A stretch of DNA of 64,000 nt from Variovorax fucosicus (GTDB lineage Bacteria > Pseudomonadota > Gammaproteobacteria > Burkholderiales > Burkholderiaceae_C): assembly GCF_030316825.1 (NCBI RefSeq), contig NZ_JASZYU010000003.1:496001-560000 (forward strand), in the 5' to 3' direction. The notes below the pieces were generated by a model. That model was not told the origin of the DNA. It searched no databases and was given only the letters and a program-made list of their open reading frames with translations. Shown piece after piece: positions 8,124-17,065 of this stretch. The first letter of the stretch is position 1. Every line of letters starts with the position of its first letter. Both the position numbers and the translations under genes were made by a program.

Positions 8124-9770
8124 ATGGAACAACGACTTTGGCATCTAGCCTACCCGGCCGGCCTTTCTCGAGATCTGGACCTCGATGAAGGCGAAACGCT
8201 TGTGACTTTGCTCGAGCGCGCCTTTGCGCGGTACGCCAGCCGCACAGCCATCAGCTGCGCAGGCGAATCACTGACCTTCGCGGAGGTGGAGCGCGCGTCG
8301 GCGCTGCTCGCGCGCTCCTTGCAGGAGGCCGGTCTCCAGCCCGGCGATCGAGTCGCACTTCTGTTGCACAACAACCTGCTCTATCCAGTAGCGCTTGCGG
8401 CGATCCTGCGTGCCGGCATGGTGGGAGTGACCATGAATCCGCTCTACACGGCGCGCGAGCTGCAATACCAGCTTGGCGACTCCGGCGCCGCCGCGCTGCT
8501 CGCCGGAGAGCCGTTCATTCCGCTCGTAACCGAGGTGTTGGACCAGACGCAGGTGCGGCATGTCCTGACAGTGCCGATGCAAGGCGTGAGGCAGGCGCTG
8601 TTCGCTCCTGCCGGCGAACGGATGGCGCAGGCCGGGTGCCACCAGGCCCGGATCGTACCGTTGCGCGATGCGATCTCGGCCTTGCCGCCATCCGATTTCA
8701 CCGCCGCGCAAGTCGAGCCTTCGGACCTTGCTTTCCTGCAGTACACCGGCGGCACCACCGGGGTTTCGAAAGGCGCGTGCCTGACGCACCGCAGTGAACT
8801 CGCGAGCGTGCTGCAGATGCAGTCTTGGCTGCGGCTCACGGTGGACCTGGAAAACCTCGAACTGATCACGCCCCTGCCGCTGTACCACATCTACCCGCTG
8901 GGCATGGCCTTGGCGGCCCTGGCCAGTGGCGCCCACAACCGCCTTGTCGTCAATCCGCGCGACACGAAGGCGCTGTGCGAAGAGTTGCAGCGGGCACCTT
9001 TCGACATGCTGATCGGCGTGAACACGTTGTTCAACGCCATGGTGGCCTTGCCCGAACTCTCGAAAGTCGACTTTTCACGCTGCCGACTGGCCGTGGGTGC
9101 GGGGGCATCGATCCAGGCCGCTGTCGCCAAGAAGTGGGTGGACGCAGGCGGCCCGCCGATCACCGAAGCATATGGACTCACCGAAACTTCGCCCAGTGTC
9201 AGCTTCAACGCCCCGGGTCGCAATGGCACCATTGGCGCGCCCGTGCCCTCGACCGACGTGCTGATCGTTGACGACGCCGGCCAACCAGTCCCGCTCGACA
9301 CGCCCGGTGAGTTGCTTATCAAGGGGCCCCAGGTGTTCGCGGGCTATTGGAATCGGGAAGAGGAGACCCGCAAGGCATTCACCGCCGACGGCTGGTTCAA
9401 GACCGGCGATGTCGTCACGATGGATGCGCAAGGACTCATGTACATCGTGGACCGGAAGAAGGACATGATCCTGGTGTCCGGCTTCAACGTCTATCCCAAC
9501 GAGATCGAGGGTGTGGTCGCCATGCACCCGGACGTGCTCGAGTGCGCGTGTATCGGCGTGCCGGACGAACGTTCGGGCGAAGCACCCCATGTCTTCGTGG
9601 TGCGCCGCTCACCCGGCCTGCTGGCTGAACAGATCGAGGCGCACTGCCGCAAGCTCCTTGCGCCTTACAAGGTGCCACGGCACATCACCTTCGTTGAGGC
9701 TTTGCCGAAGTCAGCCGTGGGCAAGATCCTGCGAAAGGAGCTGCGGCCGCAGAGTGTCGCCGTGGGCTGA
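8124..9770 (+). CDS. Long-chain-type acyl-CoA ligase (AMP-binding)
   Basis: This is an ANL-superfamily ligase of 548 residues that activates a carboxylic acid to its acyl-CoA through an acyl-adenylate. Core motifs occur in order: A3 phosphate loop QYTGGTTGVSKGA, A5 EAYGLTETSP, A7 GWFKTGDV, A8 hinge VDRKKDMILVSGFNVYPNEIE, and the A10 catalytic Lys in PKSAVGKILRKEL. The architecture matches FadD-like enzymes. The gene starts 24 bases after the isomerase gene, and its product probably feeds a product of this operon into beta-oxidation. The acid cannot be named from sequence alone. Confidence 0.9.
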   Translation: MEQRLWHLAYPAGLSRDLDLDEGETLVTLLERAFARYASRTAISCAGESLTFAEVERASALLARSLQEAGLQPGDRVALLLHNNLLYPVALAAILRAGMVGVTMNPLYTARELQYQLGDSGAAALLAGEPFIPLVTEVLDQTQVRHVLTVPMQGVRQALFAPAGERMAQAGCHQARIVPLRDAISALPPSDFTAAQVEPSDLAFLQYTGGTTGVSKGACLTHRSELASVLQMQSWLRLTVDLENLELITPLPLYHIYPLGMALAALASGAHNRLVVNPRDTKALCEELQRAPFDMLIGVNTLFNAMVALPELSKVDFSRCRLAVGAGASIQAAVAKKWVDAGGPPITEAYGLTETSPSVSFNAPGRNGTIGAPVPSTDVLIVDDAGQPVPLDTPGELLIKGPQVFAGYWNREEETRKAFTADGWFKTGDVVTMDAQGLMYIVDRKKDMILVSGFNVYPNEIEGVVAMHPDVLECACIGVPDERSGEAPHVFVVRRSPGLLAEQIEAHCRKLLAPYKVPRHITFVEALPKSAVGKILRKELRPQSVAVG

Positions 9771-9872
9771 GCTGGTCGGCATATGCGCTGACTCAGCGCG
9801 CGATCTCATCAACGAGTAACGCTTCTCTTCACAACAATTGGCCTGGTTCCGACCGGTGCACGGAGACAAAAC

Positions 9873-10859
9873 ATGAAAACATTGACACGCAGACTCTTTG
9901 ATGCCGCGGTTGTCGTGCTCGCGCTTTGCGGCGCTGCCGCCACCGCGCAGCCCTATCCGAACAAATCCATCCTGGTCAAGATTGCTTACCCGGCCGGCTT
10001 CGGGGTCGACGCTTCGGTGCGCCCATCCGCACCCGTGCTGCAGCGCGCCCTTGGGCAGGCTCTCGTGATCGAAAACATGCCCGGGGCGAACGGCTCCATT
10101 GCAGCGATGAACGTGTTGAACGCGGCGCCCGATGGCTACACGCTGCTCGCCACTGCCGGTCCGGATTTGGTGGTGGCGCCGCTCACGGTCGCCTCGGCCA
10201 AGTACACGTCCGACAACTTCAAGCTCATCGGTTCGTTCGGGAGCGCGGACATGGTCCTCGTCAGTCATCCCGATCGCCCTTTCAACAACCTAAGCGCGCT
10301 CATCGAGCAGATGCAAAAGCCTGCCGCGAAGGAGCTCTCCATTGCCCATTGGGGCCAGGGCACGCTCGCTCATCTTGCGGCTGCTGAATTGCAGGGGCGG
10401 GTCGGCGTCAAGTTGCTGGAGGTGCCGTACAAGGGCATCGCTCCCATTGCTACGGCCGTGGGCGGCGGCGAGGTGGACCTCGCGTTTGTTCCTCTTGCAG
10501 GGCCGATCCTGGGAATGATTCAGACAGGACGGATCAAGGCCATCGCCATCGCCAGCGGCAAGCGGCATGCGCTCCTGCCGGACCTCGCGACCCTGAGCGA
10601 GCACGCTCGATTCAAGAACTTCGAGTTCGGCATCTGGACCGGCCTGTTCGCGCCCGCGCGCACACCCGATGCCGTCGTCGCGCGCCTGACCAAGGCCTTC
10701 CACGAGTGGAACGACAGTCCGGAATTCCTCGCGCTCGCGACCGCGCAAGGCTTGCGCAAGCTGGACTCGATGACGCCGCAGCAGGCGGCAAGCTTCCTTC
10801 GTTCAGAGAACGAAAAGTTCATCAACATCGCCAAGACCCTCAATCTGGTGGCGCAGTAA
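9873..10859 (+). CDS. Bug-family (tripartite tricarboxylate transporter) periplasmic binding protein
   Basis: This is a 328-residue secreted protein of the Bug/TctC family, which binds carboxylates or other small organic ligands in the periplasm. A Sec-type leader (MKTLTRRLFDAAVVVLALCG ending TAQ) precedes the mature N terminus YPNKSILVKIAYPAGFGVDA, equivalent to the family's P-G--D- ligand loop. MPGANGSIAAMNVLNAAPDGYTLL is the second hallmark (usually PGA-G-----V-----DGYT). No TctA/TctB membrane genes are nearby, so it is an orphan component, common in Burkholderiales. It is 102 bases after the ligase gene in the same direction. Confidence 0.9.
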   Translation: MKTLTRRLFDAAVVVLALCGAAATAQPYPNKSILVKIAYPAGFGVDASVRPSAPVLQRALGQALVIENMPGANGSIAAMNVLNAAPDGYTLLATAGPDLVVAPLTVASAKYTSDNFKLIGSFGSADMVLVSHPDRPFNNLSALIEQMQKPAAKELSIAHWGQGTLAHLAAAELQGRVGVKLLEVPYKGIAPIATAVGGGEVDLAFVPLAGPILGMIQTGRIKAIAIASGKRHALLPDLATLSEHARFKNFEFGIWTGLFAPARTPDAVVARLTKAFHEWNDSPEFLALATAQGLRKLDSMTPQQAASFLRSENEKFINIAKTLNLVAQ

Positions 10860-10882
10860 CACGCCCGCGCGGCGCCCATACC

Positions 10883-11539
10883 ATGACCGTTCGAGACTTT
10901 CACTACTATGAGCCCGCCCAGGGCCACGGGCTGAGCCACAACCCGCTCAATGCGCTGGTCGCCCCGCGGCCCATCGGCTGGATCTCGTCGCGCGACGCGC
11001 AAGGGCGGGTCAACCTCGCGCCTTACAGTTTCTTCAACGCGTTCAACTACGACCCGCCGATCATCGGATTTTCTTCGATCGCGTGGAAAGACAGCGTTCA
11101 AAACGCATCGGAAACGCGTGAGTTCACATGGAACCTGGTCACCCGCGAACTGGGTGACCAGATGAACCAGACCTCGGCACCGCTTGCGCACGGCGAGGAC
11201 GAGTTTCCGTTCGCCGGCCTCACGGCTGTGGCCGGTCGCAAGGTCAACGTGCCGCGGGTGGGCGAAAGCCGCGCGGCCATGGAATGCAAGGTGATCGACA
11301 TCGTGCAGTTCCGGAACACCGCGGGCGAGAAGGTCAGTGGCTGGCTCGTGTTGGGCGAGGTGGTGGCCGTGTACATCGACAAGACACTCCTGAAGGACGG
11401 CGTCTATCAGACAGCCGAGGCCTATCCGATCATGCGGTCCGGCGGACTGAATGACTATGTCCAGGTATCGCCAGACAATGTCTTTCAGATCGGGCGGCTC
11501 CCGGGCGCCAGCAATGCGGCGTCGCATGGCAAGGGATAG
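10883..11539 (+). CDS. Flavin reductase-like protein (FMN-binding split barrel)
   Basis: This is a 218-residue protein of the flavin reductase/DIM6-NTAB family. It has the FMN phosphate-binding signature APRPIGWISSRDAQGRVNLAPYSFFN at about residues 26-51, with the typical second block NPPIIGFSS-like (here DPPIIGFSS). Members reduce flavin for partner monooxygenases or bind FMN for other roles. The ATG at 10883 fits the family N terminus, while earlier in-frame codons belong to the Bug-gene shadow. It is the last gene of the right-hand operon and could supply reduced FMN to an oxygenase; no partner oxygenase is encoded beside it except the nitronate monooxygenase on the left arm. Confidence 0.86.
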   Translation: MTVRDFHYYEPAQGHGLSHNPLNALVAPRPIGWISSRDAQGRVNLAPYSFFNAFNYDPPIIGFSSIAWKDSVQNASETREFTWNLVTRELGDQMNQTSAPLAHGEDEFPFAGLTAVAGRKVNVPRVGESRAAMECKVIDIVQFRNTAGEKVSGWLVLGEVVAVYIDKTLLKDGVYQTAEAYPIMRSGGLNDYVQVSPDNVFQIGRLPGASNAASHGKG

Positions 11540-11575
11540 CAACTTCCGCGACAGCACGCTGCTGACCTTGAGATG

Positions 11576-11739
11576 TCAGAACCGCGCACGGTCTGGACCT
11601 TTTAGCCCTAGCATCGCGCGGGCTTCGAACGGCGTGACGATCTCGACGGTCCTCAAGCATCCACTTTACCTTGAGGACCTGGTCGGCATTGGATCCGGCG
11701 AGATGGCCCCGCCCAATCAAGAGCGAATCCTCAAAACCT
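11576..11739 (-). pseudogene. Decayed C-terminal fragment of a BKACE (3-keto-5-aminohexanoate cleavage) enzyme
   Basis: Read on the minus strand, one frame gives FEDSLLIGRGHLAGSNADQV followed by LKVKWMLED. A second frame then continues as TVEIVTPFEARAML then GLKGPDRARF and a stop at 11576. Joined, these match the end of beta-keto acid cleavage enzymes: G-ED---GRG-LA-SNA-QV, then EIATP-EAR-MLGLKG. A frameshift near 11650 and the absence of the catalytic barrel show it is debris. It lies between the convergent flavin reductase and lysR genes, at the left edge of the transporter module. Confidence 0.6.
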
Positions 11740-11928
11740 GATGGCTTTGATGAGCTCGCGGCTCACCACGGCGTCATCGGCAATCGCTGTTTTGAGTTCT
11801 GCCAGTCCCTTCGGCACCAGAACAATGCCTTGCTTGTACTGCTTGAGCGCGCTTCTTCGGTCGCGCCGATCGTTTAGCCAGTCCGTCCGCCAAGCAAGCT
11901 TCTCTGCTCTGCGCTGTTCCGCGCCACT
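11740..11928 (-). other. Unassigned open segment directly behind the lysR stop codon
   Basis: Immediately after the LysR stop, and in the same frame, an open stretch of about 60 codons continues to a stop near 11740. It begins SGAEQRRAEKLAWRTDWLND and ends VVSRELIKAIRF. There is no ATG and I recognise no family. It adjoins the BKACE remnant, so the whole 389-base gap (11540-11928) reads as a patchwork of gene debris rather than an ordinary intergenic region. It may also be fortuitous. Confidence 0.3.
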
Positions 11929-12807
11929 TTATGCTGCTCCAATCTTGAGCTCGTCGAAGGCCTCAACCACCGCAGCAATTTTGCGATCGCCATCATCAGC
12001 GCGACGCCAAACCAATGAGATCCGGCGAAACGGCGCCTTGCGGCCCAAGCTGATGACCTTGACGCCGTACGCCGACAGAAGGCGAATGCGAGGGCAAGGC
12101 ACGATGGCCACTCCCCAGCCCGTGCCGACCATCGACACGATGGCGTCCACAGAGCGCAATTCCATGCTGCTCGTCACGTTTGGCACCAACAGCCGGGCAT
12201 GGCGAGCGGCGACCCTGCCGCCAGGCAAGCCGGTGTCATAGGCAATCCAGTCGCGGGTCTTCAACAGGCTTCTGGGGTCAGCATCGGCAGAGTCCGGCGG
12301 CGCCAGCATGACGTACGGCTGGCGGTTCACCTCATGCCAGACGAATCGGGTCGACCCACCGCTATCCGGTCGGACAACCAACGCCGCATCAATTCGTCCG
12401 GCCCGAAGCTCGGCGAGCAACTCATCTGTGTCATTCATGGGAGGGATGCGGACCTCCAGCGCACGATGGCGATCGCGCAGGATCCGAAGTGCGTCGGGCA
12501 GCAAATCGCTTTGCATGCTTGTAATCACTCCGAGACGGAACTTTCCCTCGATCCGCAATGAGGGTCTCGACCGAAGTGCCTGAAGACGATCCGTGAACTC
12601 TGAAGCCGCGGACGCAACTTCGACGGCGAAAGGCGTGGGCCTGACGACCCTGGTGCTCCGATCGAAAAGCGGTTGCCCGAAGTACTGTTCCAGCTGTTTC
12701 ACCTGAAGGCTGACAGCGCTTGGTGTGCAGCCCATGGCGGCGCCAGCGGCCGTGAAATTTCCGTGGACCATGATGGCGCGAAGTGTCTGCAAGGCGGACA
12801 GATTCAT
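11929..12807 (-). CDS. LysR-family transcriptional regulator
   Basis: This is a 292-residue LysR regulator. The N-terminal winged helix-turn-helix spans residues 1-60 (LQTLRAIMVHGNFTAAGAAMG then TPSAVSLQVKQLEQYFGQPLF), followed by the two-lobed effector-binding domain. It is divergent from the amino-acid ABC transporter operon. A T-N11-A palindrome (TGAGACTAACTCA, 12807-12819) abuts its start codon and recurs upstream of the threonine aldolase gene at 20473-20485 with the same flanking element. This strongly suggests that it represses itself and activates both arms. The effector is probably a substrate or product of the module. Confidence 0.9.
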   Translation of the reverse strand: MNLSALQTLRAIMVHGNFTAAGAAMGCTPSAVSLQVKQLEQYFGQPLFDRSTRVVRPTPFAVEVASAASEFTDRLQALRSRPSLRIEGKFRLGVITSMQSDLLPDALRILRDRHRALEVRIPPMNDTDELLAELRAGRIDAALVVRPDSGGSTRFVWHEVNRQPYVMLAPPDSADADPRSLLKTRDWIAYDTGLPGGRVAARHARLLVPNVTSSMELRSVDAIVSMVGTGWGVAIVPCPRIRLLSAYGVKVISLGRKAPFRRISLVWRRADDGDRKIAAVVEAFDELKIGAA

Positions 12808-12845
12808 GAGACTAACTCAAAGCAAAAGTTTGAATATATCAATTC
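12807..12845. promoter_or_regulatory. Composite LysR-type control element, copy 1
   Basis: TGAGACTAACTCA (12807-12819) is a T-N11-A palindrome typical of a LysR recognition site. After exactly 12 bases comes GAATATATCAATTC (12832-12845). The reverse complement of the whole block matches copy 2 at 20447-20485: GAATTGATATATT, 12-13 bases, TGAG-N5-CTCA. The element sits between lysR and the gltI-like gene, with the T-N11-A site distal to the latter, as expected for recognition and activation sites. The recognition site touches the lysR start codon, which suits autorepression. Confidence 0.7.
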
Positions 12846-12957
12846 TCATCGTAAGCGAGTCCGCCTAGATTACGTCCGACGGCACCTGGTGCCGCAATAC
12901 CCCCGTCGAGGTCGAGCTTGTTCGGATTCTGTGGTTGACTAATCTGGGAAGAGATTC

Positions 12958-13887
12958 ATGAAAAGCAAAAGTCTGCTTGCATTTGCCGCAGTTGCCTGCG
13001 CCGCCGCCACATCGTTTGTCGCCACCACTTCTGCGTACGCGCAGACCACCAGTCGGCTTGACAAGGTCAAGTCCGAACAAACCCTCGCCATCGGGTCGCC
13101 GACCAGTTCGGTGCCGTTCGCTTTCATGGACGGCGACCAGAAAATGGTCGGCTATTCCATCGAAATCTGTCAACGCGTCGCTGACTACATCAAGACTGCT
13201 CTCGGTATTCAGAAGGTAGATATTCGCTATGTTCCCGTGACATCGGCCACCCGCCTTCAGTTGCTGGCGAATGGCACGATAGATCTGGAATGCGGCAACA
13301 CCACAAATACGGCCGAACGGCATCAGTTTGTCGACTTCGCGCCAACCACCTTTGTCGCAAAAATCGTGCTGTTGGGAAAGAAGGACAGCAACCTCGACAT
13401 GAACGATGTGCAGGCATTCAGAGGCAAGACCGTGACAAGCCTGTCGGGCGGGCTGAACTTGGCTGTCATACAGAGAATCAACAGCGAGCAAAAACTGGGG
13501 ATGTCGATCGTTGCCGTCAAGGACGCGCCCGAATCGTTCCTGTCAGTAAAGACATCGCGCGCAGCCGCGACGGTAGCTGACGATGGAATGGCCTATGCCC
13601 TGGTTGCCACGTCGGGGGCGCCCCAAGACTACCTGATCGGAACAAAAGCGCTCATGGTGGCACCGTACGGAATAGTCATGCCGAAAGACGACCCGCGGTT
13701 CAAGAAAGTGGTCGATGCCGCGGTAGTTGCATTGATTCGCAGCGGAGACGTCGCGAAGATCTATGACAAGTACTTCAATTCGCCGATTCCCCCTCACGGC
13801 ATCAACCTCAAATATCCCATGAGTGCTGAACTCAAAAAAGCTCTTTCCAACCCGACCGACACACCAGACCCCAAAGCGTACGAATGA
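12958..13887 (+). CDS. Amino-acid ABC transporter substrate-binding protein (GltI-like)
   Basis: This is a 309-residue family 3 solute-binding protein. A Sec signal peptide (MKSKSLLAFAAVACAAATSF ending AYAQ) is followed by the bilobed domain: TLAIGSPTSSVPFAFMDGDQ, GYSIEICQRVAD and LANGTIDLECGNTTNT. The last is the glutamate/aspartate-binder form of the conserved G-xDl-xg-xT motif. Overall it resembles GltI (YbeJ). The ATG is preceded by GGGAAGAG. It is first gene of the right-going arm, divergent from lysR. The ligand is probably an acidic or polar amino acid or a derivative; the enzymes nearby suggest a beta-hydroxy amino acid or a peptide-like conjugate, which is inference. Confidence 0.9.
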   Translation: MKSKSLLAFAAVACAAATSFVATTSAYAQTTSRLDKVKSEQTLAIGSPTSSVPFAFMDGDQKMVGYSIEICQRVADYIKTALGIQKVDIRYVPVTSATRLQLLANGTIDLECGNTTNTAERHQFVDFAPTTFVAKIVLLGKKDSNLDMNDVQAFRGKTVTSLSGGLNLAVIQRINSEQKLGMSIVAVKDAPESFLSVKTSRAAATVADDGMAYALVATSGAPQDYLIGTKALMVAPYGIVMPKDDPRFKKVVDAAVVALIRSGDVAKIYDKYFNSPIPPHGINLKYPMSAELKKALSNPTDTPDPKAYE

Positions 13888-13941
13888 TCGTTGACGCAAG
13901 CTGGACGGGTGAACGATATGAACCATGCAGGGTAACCAGCG

Positions 13942-14655
13942 ATGAACTACGACTGGAGTTGGTCGATTTTTGGGCAGCGCTCTCTCGATGGCGTTCATAC
14001 TTTCCTTGAGTCCATCCTGATCGGGACAGGATGGACCCTCGCCCTGGCCCTCTGCGCGTGGATTTTCGCCCTCGGATTGGGATTGCTTTTTGGTATTGGA
14101 CGAACCGTTCCCAACAAAGCACTGCGCCTCCTGTCCGGCATATACGTGGAGTTCTTCAGGGGCATTCCACTGCTTGTGCAGATGTTCTTGTGGTACTTCG
14201 TGATGCCGGAAGTCATTCCCTCACAGCTGGGCAACGCCGTCAAAGGGCTTCCGGCGCCATGGGCGCAGTTTCTGCCTGCGCTTGCGTGCCTGAGCTTGTA
14301 CCAAGGCGCGCACGTCACCGAGATCGTCAGGTCCGGGGTGCAGTCCGTTGCGCGAGGCCAGAAGAACGCCGCTGTTGCCATGGGCTTCAGTTTTGCCCAG
14401 GTATATCGATACGTCATCCTGCCGCAGGCGTTCAGATTGGTCGTTCCGCCATTGACCTCTCAGATGATGTCGACGGTCAAGTCATCATCGGTCGCGATGA
14501 CGATTGGGCTCCTCGAGCTGACTGGCGCAGCGCGGTCAATGCAGGAATTCAGTTTCCATGTTTTTGAAGCATTCTCGGCGGCCACCTTGATCTATCTCGT
14601 GCTGAATGTGACGGTGGTGCAGAGCGTGCGCCGCCTGGACCGGCTTCATCATTGA
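13942..14655 (+). CDS. Amino-acid ABC transporter permease (GltJ-like)
   Basis: This is a 237-residue polar amino acid permease of the His/Glu/Gln family. It has an N-terminal helix after NYDWSWSIFG, then GWTLALALCAWIFALGLGLLFGIGR. The loop IYVEFFRGIPLLVQMFLWYF is the family hallmark. The EAA coupling loop is AAVAMGFSFAQVYRYVILPQA. It resembles GltJ of the glutamate/aspartate importer. It lies 54 bases after the binding-protein gene, with the second permease next. The cognate ATPase is not in this operon but at 16310-17047 on the other strand. Confidence 0.91.
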   Translation: MNYDWSWSIFGQRSLDGVHTFLESILIGTGWTLALALCAWIFALGLGLLFGIGRTVPNKALRLLSGIYVEFFRGIPLLVQMFLWYFVMPEVIPSQLGNAVKGLPAPWAQFLPALACLSLYQGAHVTEIVRSGVQSVARGQKNAAVAMGFSFAQVYRYVILPQAFRLVVPPLTSQMMSTVKSSSVAMTIGLLELTGAARSMQEFSFHVFEAFSAATLIYLVLNVTVVQSVRRLDRLHH

Positions 14656-14700
14656 CGCCGAAAACATGATTACGTCAAACCGTTGGCTACCGGATTGAAT

Positions 14701-15384
14701 ATGGAAATCTTGCAGAGTCTGGCTTCCCGCAGCGAGTTGAAATATCTATTCCTGACCGGGATGCGGTTTTCACTCGAACTGACAATCGTTGCTACGCTGA
14801 TGGGGATGCTATTCGGGACCTGCTTGGCTGTTGCACGCGTGGCGCAGATTCGAGTTTTCTCGAACATGGCGGCGCTGTATGTCAATGCGATGCGCTCGAT
14901 CCCCCTGCTGCTCGTGATTTTCTGGATCTACTTTCTAGCGCCCTATCTCTTGGGATGGGTATCGAGATCGGCGCAGCCGGTTCAGGTAGGCGGCTACACA
15001 TCGGCGATGGTCACCTTCGTGTTATTCGAAAGTGCCTTTTTCTGCGAGATCATGCGAGCAGGCATAGGTTCGGTGAAAAAGACTCAGATCCAAGCTGCTT
15101 TCGCCCTCGGTATGAATTACCGGCAGGCAATGATTTTGGTCGTACTGCCGCAAGCGCTGAGGAACATGTCCCCGGCGATCCTGTCGCAAATCGTTGTGCT
15201 GTTTCAGGATACGTCACTGGTATACGTTCTTTCGCTCACGGATTTTTTTGGCGCTGCATCTGAACTTGGCGCGCGGGACGGCCGCGTGGTGGAACTGTAT
15301 ATTTTCGCCGCGGCCGTCTATCTCGTCATCTGTGTCACTGCATCGGGTGGCGTCAAGTATCTGCAGCGCAAAGTCAGCTTCTGA
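14701..15384 (+). CDS. Amino-acid ABC transporter permease (GltK-like)
   Basis: This is the second polar amino acid permease, 227 residues from the ATG at 14701. A TTG at 14683 is an alternative start that adds six residues. Motifs include MRFSLELTIVATLMGMLFGT, the NAMRSIPLLLVIFWIYF family loop and the EAA region AAFALGMNYRQAMILVVLPQA. Codon use here and in the previous two genes is visibly less GC-rich than in the surrounding operons (many TTG, AAA and ATT codons), consistent with a module acquired by transfer. It forms the channel with the GltJ-like subunit. Confidence 0.9.
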   Translation: MEILQSLASRSELKYLFLTGMRFSLELTIVATLMGMLFGTCLAVARVAQIRVFSNMAALYVNAMRSIPLLLVIFWIYFLAPYLLGWVSRSAQPVQVGGYTSAMVTFVLFESAFFCEIMRAGIGSVKKTQIQAAFALGMNYRQAMILVVLPQALRNMSPAILSQIVVLFQDTSLVYVLSLTDFFGAASELGARDGRVVELYIFAAAVYLVICVTASGGVKYLQRKVSF

Positions 15385-15406
15385 GAAGCCGATCCACTCA
15401 ACCTTG

Positions 15407-16258
15407 ATGCAACTCATGGCGCCCCAGCTTTTTATACCTCCCAACGCCTGCGATTCCCATCTCCACATATTTGATCCTCGTTTCCGTGAAGTCCTTCCTG
15501 CTGACGACATGAGCGCGGTTCCTTGCACGGCATCGGCTTACGCGGAGGTCCAACGGGCATTGCAAATCGACCGCGCCGTCGTGGTAACGCCCAGAAATTA
15601 CGATACGGACAACGCCGTCACGGTAGATGCCATTGCGCAAATGGGGCTCCACCGTGCGCGCGGTGTGGCGGTACTGCGCCCGGACGTCAGTGATTCGACG
15701 CTTGCTCTGCTCCACGAGCAGGGTATTCGCGGCATCCGTTTCACCCTTTATACGCCAGAGCATGCACCAACCTCATTTGACATGGTTGAACCGCTGGCCG
15801 CCCGGATAAAGGTGTTCGGTTGGCATCTGCAACTCCACTGGACCGCAGACCAGATCGTGGCGCATGAGGGCCTGCTTGAGCGGCTTCCAGTGTCAGTCGT
15901 CTTCGATCATTTGGGGAGGCTGCCTGTTTCCGTAGGCCTTGATCACCCTGCCGCTGCAATCATCGAAAGGTTGATGCGTGAGAACCGAGCCTGGGTGAAG
16001 CTTTCGGCTCCTTATCTGGATTCCGGCAAAGGCAGGCAGAGCACTTATGAAGACGTTGACGAAGTCGCCAGGCACTGGATTGCAGTAGCGCCCAATCAGG
16101 TTGTCTGGGGAAGCGATTGGCCCCATACGTCGTTGAGGAGTCCTCCGAGCACGGCTATTTTTTTGGAAAAGCTTTTTTCGTGGGTTGATGACCAGGCCTG
16201 TCTTGATCGAATCCTTGTATCGAACCCAGCACGCCTTTACTGGGACGCGGAAGCGTAG
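15407..16258 (+). CDS. Amidohydrolase family 2 protein (COG3618-type lactonase/hydrolase)
   Basis: This is a TIM-barrel amidohydrolase of about 283 residues. ACDSHLHIFDPRF near residue 16 holds the HxH pair. FDHLGRLP and VWGSDWPHTS (near residue 240) carry the later conserved His and Asp of the COG3618 group, which includes 2-pyrone-4,6-dicarboxylate lactonase and sugar-acid lactonases. An ATG three codons later (15416) is equally plausible as start. It is the last gene of the right-going arm, 22 bases after the permease gene, and it ends 51 bases from the convergent ATPase gene. It may hydrolyse the imported compound or a lactone derived from it; the substrate is unknown. Confidence 0.82.
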   Translation: MQLMAPQLFIPPNACDSHLHIFDPRFREVLPADDMSAVPCTASAYAEVQRALQIDRAVVVTPRNYDTDNAVTVDAIAQMGLHRARGVAVLRPDVSDSTLALLHEQGIRGIRFTLYTPEHAPTSFDMVEPLAARIKVFGWHLQLHWTADQIVAHEGLLERLPVSVVFDHLGRLPVSVGLDHPAAAIIERLMRENRAWVKLSAPYLDSGKGRQSTYEDVDEVARHWIAVAPNQVVWGSDWPHTSLRSPPSTAIFLEKLFSWVDDQACLDRILVSNPARLYWDAEA

Positions 16259-16309
16259 ACCGCTCGACGGCCGGTCATGGAAGAACATACGGGACGCGAA
16301 ACGCCAAGC

Positions 16310-17047
16310 CTAATGCGTAAGGATGCGGTCCAAGAAGTCCTTCGTACGGGGGTGCCGCGCCGACGAGGGGCTGAAAAACTCGTCCTTCGCACAGTCTGCG
16401 AGGATTCGCCCGCCTACATCCATGAATATCACGCGATCTGCGACCTTGCGAGCGAAGCCCATCTCGTGCGTGACAACCATCATCGTCATGCCTTCTTTGG
16501 CCAAGCGCACCATGACATCCAACACCTCACCCACCATCTCCGGATCAAGCGCCGACGTAGGCTCGTCGAACAGCATCACGACAGGGTCCATGCTCAGTGC
16601 CCGGGCGATCGCCACGCGCTGCTGCTGGCCGCCCGAAAGCTGTCCAGGATGCTTGTGCCTGTGCTGCATGAGCCCGACGCGTTCCAGCATACGCAGACCT
16701 CGTTGCTCAGCATCCACGGCGCTGCGCCCCAAAACCTTGACCTGCGCGATGACCAGGTTCTCAGTCACGGATAGGTGAGGAAAGAGTTCAAAGTGCTGGA
16801 ACACCATGCCTACCTTGGCGCGCAGGGCGGGCAATTTCGTCTTCGGCGAGTGAACGTCGAGACCTTCTACCAAGATGGTGCCGCCTTGGATCGTCTCCAG
16901 TCCGTTGACGGTTTTGATCAACGTTGACTTGCCGGATCCGGAGGGTCCGCACACCACGACAACCTCCCCTTTTTGCACCGTGGTCGAGCAGTTCTGCAGC
17001 ACTTGCACGGGGCCGTACCACTTGGAGACGTTCTTGATCTCGATCAT
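16310..17047 (-). CDS. Amino-acid ABC transporter ATP-binding protein (GltL-like)
   Basis: This is the 245-residue ATPase subunit of a polar amino acid importer. Walker A is GPSGSGKST, the Q-loop is in [16 protein letters not shown], the signature is [15 protein letters not shown], Walker B is [14 protein letters not shown], and the switch is VVTHEMGFA. No permease accompanies it in its own operon. The GltJ/GltK-like permeases on the convergent arm lack an ATPase, so these are almost certainly partners. It is the terminal gene of the left-going arm, 18 bases after the Bug gene. Confidence 0.91.
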   Translation of the reverse strand: MIEIKNVSKWYGPVQVLQNCSTTVQKGEVVVVCGPSGSGKSTLIKTVNGLETIQGGTILVEGLDVHSPKTKLPALRAKVGMVFQHFELFPHLSVTENLVIAQVKVLGRSAVDAEQRGLRMLERVGLMQHRHKHPGQLSGGQQQRVAIARALSMDPVVMLFDEPTSALDPEMVGEVLDVMVRLAKEGMTMMVVTHEMGFARKVADRVIFMDVGGRILADCAKDEFFSPSSARHPRTKDFLDRILTH

Positions 17048-17065
17048 GATGTCAGACCTAGCCGT

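Noticed and set aside
16259..16309. Terminator between the convergent amidohydrolase and ATPase genes
   Set aside because: A weak GACC/GGTC pairing is present but no strong stem with a T-run on either strand, so it is not listed as a feature.
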